Source: Burkholderiales bacterium (GTDB lineage: Bacteria > Pseudomonadota > Gammaproteobacteria > Burkholderiales > Burkholderiaceae_E). Taken from it: 62,213 nucleotides of DNA. The translations under genes and the position numbers were made by a program. This document shows, one piece after another, positions 28,433 through 39,383 of the stretch. A model generated the notes under the pieces. The model searched no databases. It was not told the origin of the DNA and saw only the letters and a list, made by a program, of their open reading frames with translations. The DNA lies in contig QEVL01000026.1 of the NCBI GenBank assembly GCA_003577305.1, positions 1 through 62,213 on the forward strand. The letters are read 5' to 3'. How positions within the stretch are numbered: position 1 is the stretch's first letter; the number at the start of each line of letters is the position of its first letter.

Positions 28433-29372
28433 GCCGGCAGCTGCCGAAGACCGCGGCGTGCGGCCTGCACCGATGCGCGTGCTGCTCCTGGGAGGCCGCG
28501 GCCGCCTGGGCGGGGCGATCGCGGCGCGCCTCGCCCCGCCGCCGGCCGGCGTCCAGGTCGAATTGCTCGCCCCCGCACGGCACGAACTGGCGCTCGAGCC
28601 GCACGCGCCTGACGACGCCGCCGCCCGCTGGTTCGCGCAGTGGCGCCCCGACGTGGTGGTGAACTGCATCGCGCTCGGCGACGTCGACCAATGCGAGACC
28701 GAGCCCGCGCTGGCGATGCAGCTCAATGCCGCGCTGCCGGCCGCGCTCGCACGAGCGTGCGAGCGCAAAGGCACGCGGCTGATCCACTTCTCCACCGACT
28801 TCGTCTTCGACGGCGCACTGCGCCGCCCGTACCGCGAAGACGACGCGCCTCGCCCGCTGTCGGCCTACGGCGAATCCAAGCTGGCCGGCGAGCGCGCGAT
28901 CGCCAGGACCGCGTGCCCGCACTGGATTTTCCGCGTGAGCTGGCTCTACGGCGCCCCGGTGCGCAATCTCGCGGCCGACCTGCTCGACCCGGCGAATGCC
29001 GCGCGCATCTTCAGACTGGCCACCGACCGCTTCGGCGTGCCCAATCCGGTGCAGCTCCTCGCCGCCGAAGTGGCCTCGTGCATTGCGCGCGGCCGCGCTT
29101 CGGGCGATTCACCGCCCGCATCCGGCACCTTTCACCTGTCGTGCCACGGCGCCACGACCTGGCATGCCTTCGCGCTCGCGTTCGTGCGCGAAGCGATCGG
29201 CGCCGGGCGCCTCGCCGGCGAGCGGGCGCCACGCATCGAGGCCATCGAGGAAGCGTCGCTCGGCCGTCCCGCGCGCCGCCCCGCCTGGTCGGCGCTCGAC
29301 CCCTCGCGCTACGAGCACACGTTCGGGCGCACGATGCCGGGGTGGGAGGAGGCGATCCAGTTCGCGCTGTGA
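28425..29372 (+). CDS. rmlD: dTDP-4-dehydrorhamnose reductase RmlD
   Basis: A 315-residue SDR enzyme that completes dTDP-L-rhamnose. LLLGGRGRLGGAI is the cofactor loop, FSTDFVFDG is the family motif, and YGESKLAGE holds the catalytic Tyr and Lys. The first ATG (28425) gives 16 extra residues before the Rossmann strand; the ATG at 28473 gives 299 residues, nearer the norm. Neither has a strong ribosome site. rmlA, the thymidylyltransferase needed to feed this trio, is not in the window. Confidence 0.93.
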   Translation: MAEPAAAEDRGVRPAPMRVLLLGGRGRLGGAIAARLAPPPAGVQVELLAPARHELALEPHAPDDAAARWFAQWRPDVVVNCIALGDVDQCETEPALAMQLNAALPAALARACERKGTRLIHFSTDFVFDGALRRPYREDDAPRPLSAYGESKLAGERAIARTACPHWIFRVSWLYGAPVRNLAADLLDPANAARIFRLATDRFGVPNPVQLLAAEVASCIARGRASGDSPPASGTFHLSCHGATTWHAFALAFVREAIGAGRLAGERAPRIEAIEEASLGRPARRPAWSALDPSRYEHTFGRTMPGWEEAIQFAL

Positions 29373-29388
29373 GGCAGGCCGCACCCGC

Positions 29389-30453
29389 TCAACCCAGCAG
29401 ATCCCAGGCCAGCGGCGTGCCGCGCGTCGCGTCACGGCTCGCGCGCCTGCCCAGCACGTGCTCCAGGTGCTTCGGCGCCAGGCCGAAGCCCGGGCGGATC
29501 GCGCGCACGTTCTCGCGCGTGAACGCTTCGCCCGCCTTCACGTCGCGCACCAGGTAGAGCGAGCGCCGGAACGCGAGCGATTTGCGCTCCTGCTCCGATT
29601 GCGGCCCGTAGGTGACGCTGCCCAGCGACTGCCAGGCGCGCGCGCTTTCGACGACCAGGCCCGCCATCTCCGCGGGCTCGAGCGAGAAGCTCGCATCGAC
29701 GCCGCCGTCGGCGCGCGCGAGCGTGAAGTGCTTTTCGATGACGGTGGCACCCAGTGCGACGGCCGCCACCGCCACGCCCAGCCCCATCGTGTGGTCCGAC
29801 AACCCCACCTGGCAGCCGAACAGCGTGCGCATGTGCGGGATCGTGACGATGTTGGTGTGCGCTGGCGTGGCCGGATAGGTGCTGGTGCACTTGAGCAGCA
29901 CCAGGTCGCGGCAGCCGGCTTCGCGCGCCGCGCGCACTGTCTCGTCGAGCTCGGCGACGCTGGCCATCCCGGTGGAGACGATCATCGGCTTGCCGGTTGC
30001 GGCGACGCGGCGCACCAGCGCGATGTCGGTGTTCTCGAACGATGCGATCTTGTAGCAGGGCACGTCGAGCGACTCGAGGAACTCCACCGCGGACTCGTCG
30101 AACGGCGTCGAGAACGCGATCATTCCCAGCTCTCTCGCGCGCACGAAGATCGGCGCGTGCCACTCCCACGGCGTGCAGGCCTCCTGGTAGAGGCGGTGCA
30201 GCGACTTGCCCAGCCATGGGCTGGCGGAATCGGAGATCCGGAACGCCCCTTCGTCGACGTCGATCGTCATCGTGTCGGCGGTGTAGGTCTGGATCTTCAG
30301 CGCGTGCGCACCGGCCTTCGCGGCCGCCTCGACGATCGCCAGCGCGCGCCCGAGCGACTGGTTGTGGTTGCCCGACATTTCGGCGATGACGAAGGGCGGC
30401 GCGTCGGGGCCGACGCGACGTCCCGCGATCTCGAAAGAAGCAGGCGCGTTCAT
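29389..30453 (-). CDS. pseI: Pseudaminic acid synthase PseI (NeuB family)
   Basis: A 354-residue condensing enzyme joining phosphoenolpyruvate to the 2,4-diacetamido-trideoxy-altrose intermediate. The NeuB barrel segments are FVIAEMSGNHNQSLGRAL, ALKIQTYTADTMTID, IAFSTPFDESAVEFLE, GLSDHTMGLGVAVAA and VIEKHFTLAR. A C-terminal SAF antifreeze-like domain follows (SLYLVRDVKAGEAFT). The form with TYTADTMT and FDESAVEFL is typical of PseI rather than sialic acid NeuB. It is the last gene of the pse operon, and its start overlaps the pseG-pseH stop by 4 bases. AGAGGAT precedes the ATG. Confidence 0.93.
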   Translation of the reverse strand: MNAPASFEIAGRRVGPDAPPFVIAEMSGNHNQSLGRALAIVEAAAKAGAHALKIQTYTADTMTIDVDEGAFRISDSASPWLGKSLHRLYQEACTPWEWHAPIFVRARELGMIAFSTPFDESAVEFLESLDVPCYKIASFENTDIALVRRVAATGKPMIVSTGMASVAELDETVRAAREAGCRDLVLLKCTSTYPATPAHTNIVTIPHMRTLFGCQVGLSDHTMGLGVAVAAVALGATVIEKHFTLARADGGVDASFSLEPAEMAGLVVESARAWQSLGSVTYGPQSEQERKSLAFRRSLYLVRDVKAGEAFTRENVRAIRPGFGLAPKHLEHVLGRRASRDATRGTPLAWDLLG

Positions 30454-31967
30454 CGATGGATCCTCTTGCGATAGCGGGTCGAGAACGCCTCGAAGCCGCA
30501 GCCGGTGAACAGCCGGTGCGAAACGTCGTTGCCTGCGAGCGCCTCGGCACGCAACAGCGAGACCCCGGCGTGGTGCGCCGCGAGCCATTTTTCGGCCGCG
30601 TCGAGCAAGGCTCGTCCCATCCCGCGGCCGACCTGGCCCTTCGCGAGATAGATCGACACCTCGGCTTCGGCACCGTCGATGTCGAAGCGGACGACTCCCG
30701 CCGGCGACGCGCCGGCGCTGCCCACGAGCAGCACGCGCTGCGGGTCGGCGAGCACGGCTGCCAGCCAGCGACAGTGATCGTCCCAGCCGATCGCCGCGTC
30801 GCTGCGCGAGAAGCGCCGCACCCCGGGGGCGTTGCGCCATTCGAAGAGGTCGCGCGCGTCGGCCTGCGTTGCCGGGCGCACGACGACCTCGGGCCGCAGC
30901 AATACGCGCGCCACTCGCGACGCTCCCTGCGCATCGACCGACTCGAGGCCGCGCCGCGCGAGATGCGCGCGCAGCGCCGGGTTGTCGAGCAGCGCCCGCA
31001 CTTGCAGCGCGAGCGCGGCCGGATCCGAAGGGTCGACCTGTGGGGCCAGCACCAATCCCTCGCGCGCCGCGTCGCGCAACAGTGCCTGCTGGTTGGCGGC
31101 CACAGCGAACGCCAGCGAGGGCAGGCCCAGTGCGCAGCGCTCCCAGGTGGCGACGCCGGCGGCGCCGACGCCCAGATCGGCTGCCGCAATCAGCGTCGCC
31201 ATGTCGGTGGTCTGCACGTGCAGTGTGGTGCGAGGCCGGGCCGCACAGCGCACTTCCAGGGCCGCGCGCCGCGGATGCGCGGCACCGATCACCACGTCGA
31301 CGTGCGCCTCGAGCCCGAGCGTGTCGAGCGCATCGAGCGCGGAGCCGGTGAGGTTGACCGCATCGATGCCGCCAAAGAACACCAGCACCCGCCCGATTGC
31401 GTCGCCGCGCTCGCGCAGCGTGGCCCGCGCATCGCTGAATTCACGCCGCAACAGTGCATGCCGTGGCCCGAGCAGCTGCAGGCAATGCCCGGGCACCAGC
31501 CGTGCATAGCGCGCCTGCATGTCGGCGTGAAGGTTCTGGTCGAGCAGCACGTCGCAGTCGTGGCGGCGGTCGGCCAGGTCGTCGATCGCGAGGATGCGAC
31601 GCGTGCAGCCGCGCAGCCGCGATTCCCAGCGTGCATCGAGCGCGTAGTGGTCCACGACGAGCCAGTCCCATGCAGGTTCGCCCGAGAGCGCCTCGAGCGT
31701 CGCCTGCGCATCGTCGGCCTGCGACGCGCCGAGCCAGTCCGCGTGCGGCGGGTCGCCATCGCTGCCGGCCGCGGCCTCGCCCGCGGGCAAACCAGCGAGC
31801 TCGTGCCCACGGTCCGTGACCAGACCGGCGAGCCCCGCGGGCAGCGGGCGGCAGACAAAGCGGGTGCGCGCGCCGCCCGAGCGCAGCGTGTCGGCCAGCG
31901 TCAGGCAGCGCATCAGGTGCCCGGTGCCGATGCGTTCCGACGCATCGGTGCGCAGCGCGACCTTCAT
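30450..31967 (-). CDS. pseG: Fusion of PseG (UDP-sugar hydrolase) and PseH (N-acetyltransferase)
   Basis: A 505-residue bifunctional protein. Residues 1 to about 350 are PseG, the GT-B-fold hydrolase that removes UDP from UDP-diacetamido-trideoxy-altrose: MKVALRTDASERIGTGHLMR, DHYALDARWESRL, VFFGGIDAVNLTG. Residues about 355-505 are a GNAT acetyltransferase with an acetyl-CoA loop GQVGRGMGRAL and the PseH-like start VVVRPATQADARDLFEWRN. PseH acetylates the 4-amino group before PseG acts, so the fusion joins consecutive steps 3 and 4 of the pathway. Both domains look complete. The start overlaps pseF and the stop overlaps pseI, each by 4 bases. Confidence 0.92.
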   Translation of the reverse strand: MKVALRTDASERIGTGHLMRCLTLADTLRSGGARTRFVCRPLPAGLAGLVTDRGHELAGLPAGEAAAGSDGDPPHADWLGASQADDAQATLEALSGEPAWDWLVVDHYALDARWESRLRGCTRRILAIDDLADRRHDCDVLLDQNLHADMQARYARLVPGHCLQLLGPRHALLRREFSDARATLRERGDAIGRVLVFFGGIDAVNLTGSALDALDTLGLEAHVDVVIGAAHPRRAALEVRCAARPRTTLHVQTTDMATLIAAADLGVGAAGVATWERCALGLPSLAFAVAANQQALLRDAAREGLVLAPQVDPSDPAALALQVRALLDNPALRAHLARRGLESVDAQGASRVARVLLRPEVVVRPATQADARDLFEWRNAPGVRRFSRSDAAIGWDDHCRWLAAVLADPQRVLLVGSAGASPAGVVRFDIDGAEAEVSIYLAKGQVGRGMGRALLDAAEKWLAAHHAGVSLLRAEALAGNDVSHRLFTGCGFEAFSTRYRKRIHR

Positions 31968-32661
31968 CGCCTGGCCTGCCGCGCCTGCAGCGCGCCGAAC
32001 ATCAGTTCCGCGCGCACCCAGTCTTCCTCGGTGTCGATGTCCTGCACCAGGTGGCGCGGCAGGATGACGGGCACCGACGCAGCCGAGTACAGCACGACCT
32101 CGTCGAGGAACGCGCGTGCTGTGCCCCAGTAGAACTGCCCGGCGTCGTGGTACGTCTCCTCCAGGTCTTGCGAGCGGCGCGCGATGTTTTCGGGCCAGAT
32201 GGGGTGCACGCAGCCGTCGGCGTCGATTCTCAGCGCGCGCTGGATCGGGAACGCGTAACTCGTCACCGCGAACGCGAACGACTTGCCGCTCGCCACGAGC
32301 CGCTCGTAGCCCTCGCGCAAGTGGTGCGGCTGCACGAACGGCGCGGTCGCGTAGAGGCAGCAGACGTGCTGCGGCAGGGCGCCGCACGCGCCGAACCACG
32401 AGATCGCGTGCCTGACCACCGCATTGGTGCCTGTGTAGTCGTCGGACAGTGCTGCCGGCCGCACGAATGGCGTCTCCGCGCCGCAGTCGCGCGCCACGCG
32501 CGCGATCTCCTCGTCGTCGGTGGAGACGACGATGCGATCGAACAGGTTGCTCTCGCGTGCCGCGTCGATCGAATGCGCGATGATCGGCTTGCCGGCGAAT
32601 GCACGCACGTTCTTGCGCGCAATGCGCTTGCTGCCGCCGCGCGCCGGAATCACCGCGAGCC

Positions 32662-32665
<4 letters not shown>
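31964..32665 (-). CDS. pseF: Pseudaminic acid cytidylyltransferase PseF
   Basis: A 233-residue nucleotidyltransferase that activates pseudaminic acid as CMP-Pse. The N-terminal IPARGGSKRIARKNV is the CTP-binding loop. VVSTDDEEIARVARDCGA and RPAALSDDYTGTNAVVRH also fit NeuA/PseF. The start is a GTG at 32665 that overlaps the pseC stop as GTGA. A short C-terminal stretch rich in Ala, Arg and Gln is not conserved. Confidence 0.93.
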
Positions 32666-35862
<3,197 letters not shown>

Positions 35863-35863
<1 letters not shown>

Positions 35864-37254
35864 CACGCAGCCCTCTGCGTCGGCGCTGCGGAGAACAGTT
35901 GCCCGTCGATGCCGCGCTCGAGGAAGCTGCGCAGCCGTCCGACGTTCGTCGGCGCGTCGAAGTCGGGCACGATCCCCTGGTAGACCGGATCGATCACTCC
36001 GCGCATCGTCTTCCCGAGCAGTGCCTGGAGCGCGCGCTCCAGCGCGGCGTGCTCGATCCGGGTCTGAAGCACCTCGTCCACCGTCAACCCGGGGCGGAAA
36101 CGCTGCACACCCGGCAGCGACGCGAACCATGGCTGGCCGAACGCCACCACGGGCTTGCCGCCGGTGATCGCCTCCCACCCGACGGTGCCGGTCACCGTGC
36201 TCGCAAAGCGGCAGCCCTGCAAGAGCGCGTAGGTGTCGACCGTCTTCGCAACGTAGGTCACCTTCGGGATCATCGCGAGGCGCCTGAAGAATGCCGCGCC
36301 GCGTTGTCGCCCGGTCTGCTTCGGGTTCTCCTTCGCGTAGATGCGCCAGCCGTCGGGAACCATGGCCGACAGCCGTTCCAGCGCCGACAGCTGGTCCGAG
36401 TATCCTGCCCCCAGCGTCGACGTCGTCATCTCGGGTTGCAACTGCAGTGCGAAATACACGCAGGGCACCGACAGGTCGGGGGCGTCGGCGGCGAGCCGCT
36501 CGTAGCCGCAGGCGAACTGGCGCGCCTCCTCGTACTTCTGCAGTGCGCCGGCCAGCGACATCGGCTTGCCCGGACGCGTGCTTGCGAGGCGGCGCAGATC
36601 GTTGGCGAGGCTCGGAAGCGCCGGCTTGGCGCGGATCTTCACGCCCTGCATGTAGAACAGCTTCTTCTCGAAGCGACGCTCGATCCGCAGCGGCGGCTCG
36701 TCGGGGTCGCGGCCGCAGGCCTCGGGCACCTCGTCGAAGCGGCCGAAATCCTCGAGCGTGCGCACGTAGAAGAAGCGATCCGGGAAGAGCGATTGGCAAC
36801 ATAACGCGGTGCTCGCACCCGCGCGCCGCGCCGCGAGGTACAGCAGGTAATCGACCCCGAAATGCGGCGGGCTGGAGAAGAATACGTGCGTCACCCGGCC
36901 CGATGCGAGCAGGGCCGCCCAGAAACGCAGGTAGCAGTAAGCGACATGCATGAGTTCATGGATCGGCAGCGCGCGGGCCCGCGACACCCGCGAATACATG
37001 TCGCAGAACATCAGCAATTCGTCCGGCGCGAGCCTGCCGGGGTCGAGGTCGATGCCGGCCGGAAGCGGATCGAGCCGGAACTGGTGAATGAAGGGGTTGA
37101 GACGATGAGTGCAGTCGGGTCCGTTGCCGAACCAGGCCACCACGTCGAGCCGGCCCCGCCCGCGCAGATCGCGCACCGCCGCCACGGCATCGTCGCTATG
37201 CCAGCCCCAGAGCACCACGCGTGCGACGGGCTCGGGGTTCGGATGCGCGGTCAT
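35863..37254 (-). CDS. Capsule-type glycosyltransferase-like protein (Capsule_synth family)
   Basis: A 463-residue protein, first gene of the pse operon. The C-terminal half resembles the KpsS/KpsC-type capsule synthesis family: QLQPEMTTSTLGAGYSDQ, RIYAKENPKQTGRQRG and TGTVGWEAITGGKPVVAFG, the last placed like the CMP-Kdo-binding region. The N-terminal half (ARVVLWGWHSDDAVAAVRDL) is not recognised. No membrane segments are seen. It may be a second sugar transferase acting on the nonulosonic acid or on the acceptor. The 186-base gap upstream, shared with an H-NS-like gene, should contain the operon promoter, but I see no clear boxes. Confidence 0.6.
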
Positions 37255-37440
37255 CGGCGGAGAGTTTGGGCGATCGGTGCCACCTGGAAAGTGCCGGACG
37301 AGGCCGGACGCGGCGTCGGGCGATTATGCCAGCCATGACGCCTCCCGGAACGCCGGAGGCCGCGCCGGTCACCCCGCGGCGGCACCGCTGTGGCACTATC
37401 TGACCCGGAATCGTCCGCCTTCAGAGGACTGCTGACCAAC

Positions 37441-37728
37441 ATGCCCCGTCGATCCTACGAAGCCATCCGCAAGCAGATCGAGAAACTCGAAGCCCAGGCC
37501 CGCAAGCTCGAGGAGGCTGCGCAACAGAAGAAGAAGCAGGCCGTCGCGCAGGTCGTCGCGCTGATGAAGAAGCTCGGCGTATCGCTCGAAGACATGGCCG
37601 GTGCGAGGCCCCGCCGCTCGAGGCGCAGGGCAAGTCGCGCGACGACTACCGGGTCTGAAGCGCCCTTACGAGCAGCGCGTCCCGCGGTTCGGCGAACGGA
37701 TTCACCACCGTCACGCCGCGCCAGATGA
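37441..37728 (+). CDS. H-NS-like N-terminal (oligomerisation) protein without DNA-binding motif
   Basis: A 95-residue protein. Residues 1-55 are an alpha-helical coiled coil (SYEAIRKQIEKLEAQARKLE through MKKLGVSLEDMAGA), matching the N-terminal half of beta-proteobacterial H-NS/BpH3-type proteins. The expected C-terminal motif, with YRDP and TWSGRGRxP, is absent. Instead the frame continues as a short basic stretch RPRRSRRRASR and then random-looking sequence antisense to a PIN-domain remnant. The gene is probably truncated. An intact coiled coil could still poison or modulate full-length H-NS. AGAGGA lies about 12 bases before the ATG. Confidence 0.5.
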   Translation: MPRRSYEAIRKQIEKLEAQARKLEEAAQQKKKQAVAQVVALMKKLGVSLEDMAGARPRRSRRRASRATTTGSEAPLRAARPAVRRTDSPPSRRAR

Positions 37729-37765
37729 AACCGTGCTGCAAGTCCTCGCTGAGCAGGATGCGGCA
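37646..37765 (-). pseudogene. C-terminal remnant of a PIN-domain toxin
   Basis: About 39 residues ending at a stop: CRILLSEDLQHGFIWRGV, then TVVNPFAEP. This is the typical last strand and helix of VapC-like PIN proteins. The catalytic N-terminus is gone. The piece is in a different frame from the Phd-type antitoxin just upstream and partly overlaps its end, as expected if one deletion removed the junction of an antitoxin-toxin pair. Confidence 0.75.
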
Positions 37766-37998
37766 CTGGCGTAGAGTTCCTCGCGCGTCCAGGTGCGCTT
37801 TCCGGACGCCGCTTGGAAGCGCAGCCGCTTCAGGAGGTCCCCCCTCGCCTCGCGCCGTTCGCGCTGCGCTTCGGCAACGGGAACGAGCGCCGCGACCGGC
37901 TTCCCACGGGAGAGAATCGCGATCCGGGCGCCGCGAGAGACCTCTTTCAATATCGCGGAGAAGTGCCGACTCGCGTCGGCCGCGCTTACCGTCCGCAT
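37711..37998 (-). pseudogene. Phd/YefM-type antitoxin with damaged C-terminus
   Basis: Residues 1-77 (MRTVSAADASRHFSAILKEV, RIAILSRGKPVAALVPVAEA, KRTWTREELYA) are a standard Phd/YefM DNA-binding antitoxin. After ELYA the frame runs into SAASCSARTC and reads through the DNA that encodes the PIN remnant in another frame. The toxin-facing end is probably unaffected or slightly altered, but its partner has been deleted. The ATG at 37998 is the family start. Confidence 0.75.
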
Positions 37999-38080
37999 GG
38001 TTCCGACTCGAGAAGAAGGTTGGCGGTTCTCTGGAAGATCGCACCACGCACCGACGAGACATTGTCGCCCAGGAGTTGTA

Positions 38081-38323
38081 TCAGATCTCTTCGCGTTCCA
38101 TGATCTCACGCACGCCCTCCGCCTCGATCACCTCGTCGCGCCGGGTCAGCAAGGCAAATCGTCCGCGCACCGGTTGCCGCGGCTGCCCGGCAACGGGATG
38201 CCGGTCGATGCCGCGACGAATCAGGCGCGAGACTGCTTCATCGATTGAAACCCGCTCGCGGGCGGCGAACTCCTTCGCGGCCAGGAACGCGTCCTCGTCG
38301 ACATTTATGGTGGTTCGCGGCAT
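38081..38323 (-). CDS. Orphan ribbon-helix-helix antitoxin (VapB-like)
   Basis: An 80-residue protein. MPRTTINVDEDAFLAAKEFA followed by RVSIDEAVSRLIRRGI is the MetJ/Arc ribbon-helix-helix pattern of VapB antitoxins, and the C-terminal half (RGRFALLTRRDEVIEAEGV) is the toxin-binding type. No PIN gene follows; the next gene downstream is the damaged Phd antitoxin of another module. It is therefore an orphan, or acts in trans. It starts 28 bases after the HEPN-like gene. Confidence 0.7.
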   Translation of the reverse strand: MPRTTINVDEDAFLAAKEFAARERVSIDEAVSRLIRRGIDRHPVAGQPRQPVRGRFALLTRRDEVIEAEGVREIMEREEI

Positions 38324-38351
38324 GGTCAGTGAGGCCCGGTTGGCATCATCG

Positions 38352-38783
38352 TCAAGCTCCGATAAGCGCGGACACATCGCGGATCAGGTCTTTCACGGTA
38401 GTCCGCAGATCCTCGATCCAGGATTCCTCGACTTCCAAAAACCCCTCGTATTCGGCCATATTTCGCTTCTTGTGTGCGGAGTCGAGAAGCCGCCAACGAT
38501 GCGACGGCCAGCCGAGGGTATGGATGAGGCATTGAAACACCACGAATCGGTTTTCACTCCGATAACCGTGCCATCGCAGCGCCGCCAGTGAGGCGGCATG
38601 GGCGGCATTGTAGGCGCTGATGAATCGACCCTCGACGGACAGACCGACCTGGCTGGAATCGGCCAGATGTGTTCGCGCCATCGCAAGCATCCTGCGCACC
38701 TCGCGCTCGTTGCACGCCTCGGCCTTCAGTTGCCCGATGCGAACGAGGTTATCCAACGCCGGCAAGCTCACCCGGATCTCCAA
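38352..38783 (-). CDS. HEPN-like protein, partner of the nucleotidyltransferase upstream
   Basis: A 143-residue all-alpha protein. The central segment RFISAYNAAHAASLAALRWH followed by GYRSENRF resembles HEPN domains that pair with minimal nucleotidyltransferases. I do not see a clean RX4-6H ribonuclease motif, so the toxin activity is uncertain. It overlaps the upstream MNT gene by 35 bases, which means the two are tightly linked. Base use is less GC-rich than in the neighbouring polysaccharide genes, pointing to transfer. Confidence 0.6.
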   Translation of the reverse strand: MEIRVSLPALDNLVRIGQLKAEACNEREVRRMLAMARTHLADSSQVGLSVEGRFISAYNAAHAASLAALRWHGYRSENRFVVFQCLIHTLGWPSHRWRLLDSAHKKRNMAEYEGFLEVEESWIEDLRTTVKDLIRDVSALIGA

Positions 38784-39339
38784 TCAGGGGAATCAGCTTC
38801 TGCGCGAGAACACGATTGACGAAGGAATCAGGCTCCAAGAGACGACGCTCGAACTCTTGTGTCGTGTAGCTGACGGGATTGATCTTCCGTCCGAGGTCGG
38901 GCTCGAGTGGGACAAGCGCTTCGAGGATCTCGCTCATCGGCAAGTCGTCCGCGACGATCATCACGTCGATATCGCTGTTCGCAGTGTCGGCTGCTTTCGC
39001 GATGGAGCCGAAGATCCATGCCGCCCGCAGCTGCGGGGCCAATGCCGCCAGCGCATGACGCACCGTCGGTTCGACACCCAGCACTTTTCGGGTCAGCGCG
39101 ACCAATTCGTGAAAGACGGGGCTCTCCGGATTCGCCTGGAATCGGCGCATCGTCCCGACTCGTTCGGCTGACGCGAGCCCCGCCTCGGTGAGTCGCCGCA
39201 ATTCGCGTTGCAGTGACGCACTCCCGAGCCCGGTCAATCGGCGGAGTTCGTTGAGATGGAAACTGCGCTCCGGTTGCCCGAAAATCCAGCGAAACAACTT
39301 CGCCTGGCTTGGGGAATAGATAGCACCGGCCAATGACAT
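38749..39339 (-). CDS. Winged-helix / minimal nucleotidyltransferase fusion (MNT antitoxin-like)
   Basis: A 196-residue protein. Residues about 5-70 are a winged helix (SFHLNELRRLTGLGSASLQR, LTEAGLASAERVGTMRRFQ). Residues about 100-190 are a nucleotidyltransferase of the MNT type: the active site GSIAKAADTANSDIDVMIV has Gly111-Ser112, Asp123 and Asp125. In known MNT-HEPN pairs the MNT part silences the HEPN toxin by adding AMP. The extra DNA-binding domain would let one protein repress its own promoter as well. The HEPN-like gene follows and overlaps. Confidence 0.75.
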   Translation of the reverse strand: MSLAGAIYSPSQAKLFRWIFGQPERSFHLNELRRLTGLGSASLQRELRRLTEAGLASAERVGTMRRFQANPESPVFHELVALTRKVLGVEPTVRHALAALAPQLRAAWIFGSIAKAADTANSDIDVMIVADDLPMSEILEALVPLEPDLGRKINPVSYTTQEFERRLLEPDSFVNRVLAQKLIPLIGDPGELAGVG

Positions 39340-39366
39340 AGCTAAATTCTAGCGCGATCAAGCTAA
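39340..39366 (-). promoter_or_regulatory. Promoter and 21-bp direct repeats before the MNT gene
   Basis: AGCTAA occurs at 39340-39345 and again at 39361-39366 (plus-strand reading), exactly 21 bases, two helical turns, apart. Between them TAGAAT on the minus strand (39351-39346) looks like a -10 box only 6 bases before the ATG, so the message would be nearly leaderless. A regulator such as the encoded winged-helix protein could bind the two repeats on one face of the DNA. Confidence 0.45.
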
Positions 39367-39383
39367 TTTTTGGCACGGCGAAC

